Both the position numbers and the translations under genes were made by a program. Of a stretch of 5,757 bases of DNA, positions 5,712 through 5,757 are shown piece by piece (position 1 is the stretch's first letter; each line of letters begins with the position of its first letter). The notes beneath the pieces are model-generated. The model was not told the origin of the DNA, did no database searches, and worked only from the letters and a program-made list of their open reading frames with translations. Origin of the DNA: an uncultured Bacilli bacterium (GTDB taxonomy: Bacteria; Bacillota_I; Bacilli_A; RF39; UBA660). The stretch lies in NCBI GenBank assembly GCA_947623755.1, contig CANQHB010000061.1:1-5757 (forward strand), written 5' to 3'.

Positions 5712-5757
5712 ATGAATTATGAACTCGCGGCAAAAAAATATAAAAAAAGCCAAATAT
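5712..5757 (+). CDS. Doubtful start of a divergent gene (partial, runs off the right edge)
   Basis: An ATG at 5712 opens a plus-strand frame of 15 codons that reaches the window edge (MNYELAAKKYKKSQI). It follows an in-frame TAG at 5706-5708, so this is the only available start. In its favour: it includes a locally more GC-rich stretch, its composition is normal for a soluble protein, and a divergent gene would fit the isolated promoter region of xfp. Against it: there is no recognisable ribosome binding site, no good promoter, and the stretch is very short in AT-rich DNA. Function cannot be stated. Confidence 0.22.
   Translation, partial: MNYELAAKKYKKSQI

Noticed and set aside
5660..5757. 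Open minus-strand frames at the right edge that could be the end of an upstream gene of the xfp operon.
   Set aside because: They are dominated by Phe and Leu codons from T-runs, stop in or beside the xfp promoter, have no terminator, and give no recognisable protein; more likely non-coding.
1..5757. CRISPR array, tRNA or rRNA gene, insertion sequence, riboswitch.
   Set aside because: No regularly spaced repeats, cloverleaf, transposase or terminal repeats were seen, and the intergenic spaces (at most about 150 bases) show no long structured leader.

Overview
This AT-rich window (by eye about one third G+C) reads cleanly in the standard bacterial code, with tryptophan encoded by TGG and no in-frame TGA. 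Low G+C, strong AAGGAGG-type ribosome binding sites, TTGACA/TATAAT-type promoters and a phosphoketolase close to the Lactobacillus type suggest a low-GC Bacillota, probably a fermentative anaerobe of the Bacilli/Erysipelotrichia side. The exact taxon cannot be read from the sequence.

Layout: (1) Positions 1-62, minus strand: the first 20 codons of a gene for an exported protein, leaving the window at its signal peptide. It has a near-consensus promoter at 106-134 and a 14-bp palindrome at 81-94. (2) Positions 211-645, plus strand: a small regulator made of two XRE-type helix-turn-helix domains in tandem, divergent from gene 1. (3) Positions 645-668: a hairpin terminator shared by converging genes and touching both stop codons. 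(4) Positions 667-5631, minus strand: a compact three-gene operon transcribed right to left, in the order phosphoketolase (xfp), phytoene-dehydrogenase-like FAD oxidoreductase, and FAD/NAD(P)H reductase with a C-terminal plant-type [2Fe-2S] domain. The gene junctions are a 14-bp gap and an 11-bp overlap. (5) Positions 5632-5757: the operon promoter, an extended -10 element, plus a doubtful start of a divergent gene at the right edge.

How the genes may work together: phosphoketolase splits xylulose-5-P (and/or fructose-6-P) into acetyl phosphate and an aldose phosphate. The last two genes look like a redox pair. The flavin/iron-sulfur reductase would take electrons from NAD(P)H and pass them to the FAD oxidoreductase, which would reduce an unknown, perhaps unsaturated, substrate. 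Placing this pair tightly behind xfp is the most interesting point of the window. It could be a dedicated electron sink tied to the phosphoketolase pathway, but substrate and function are inference.
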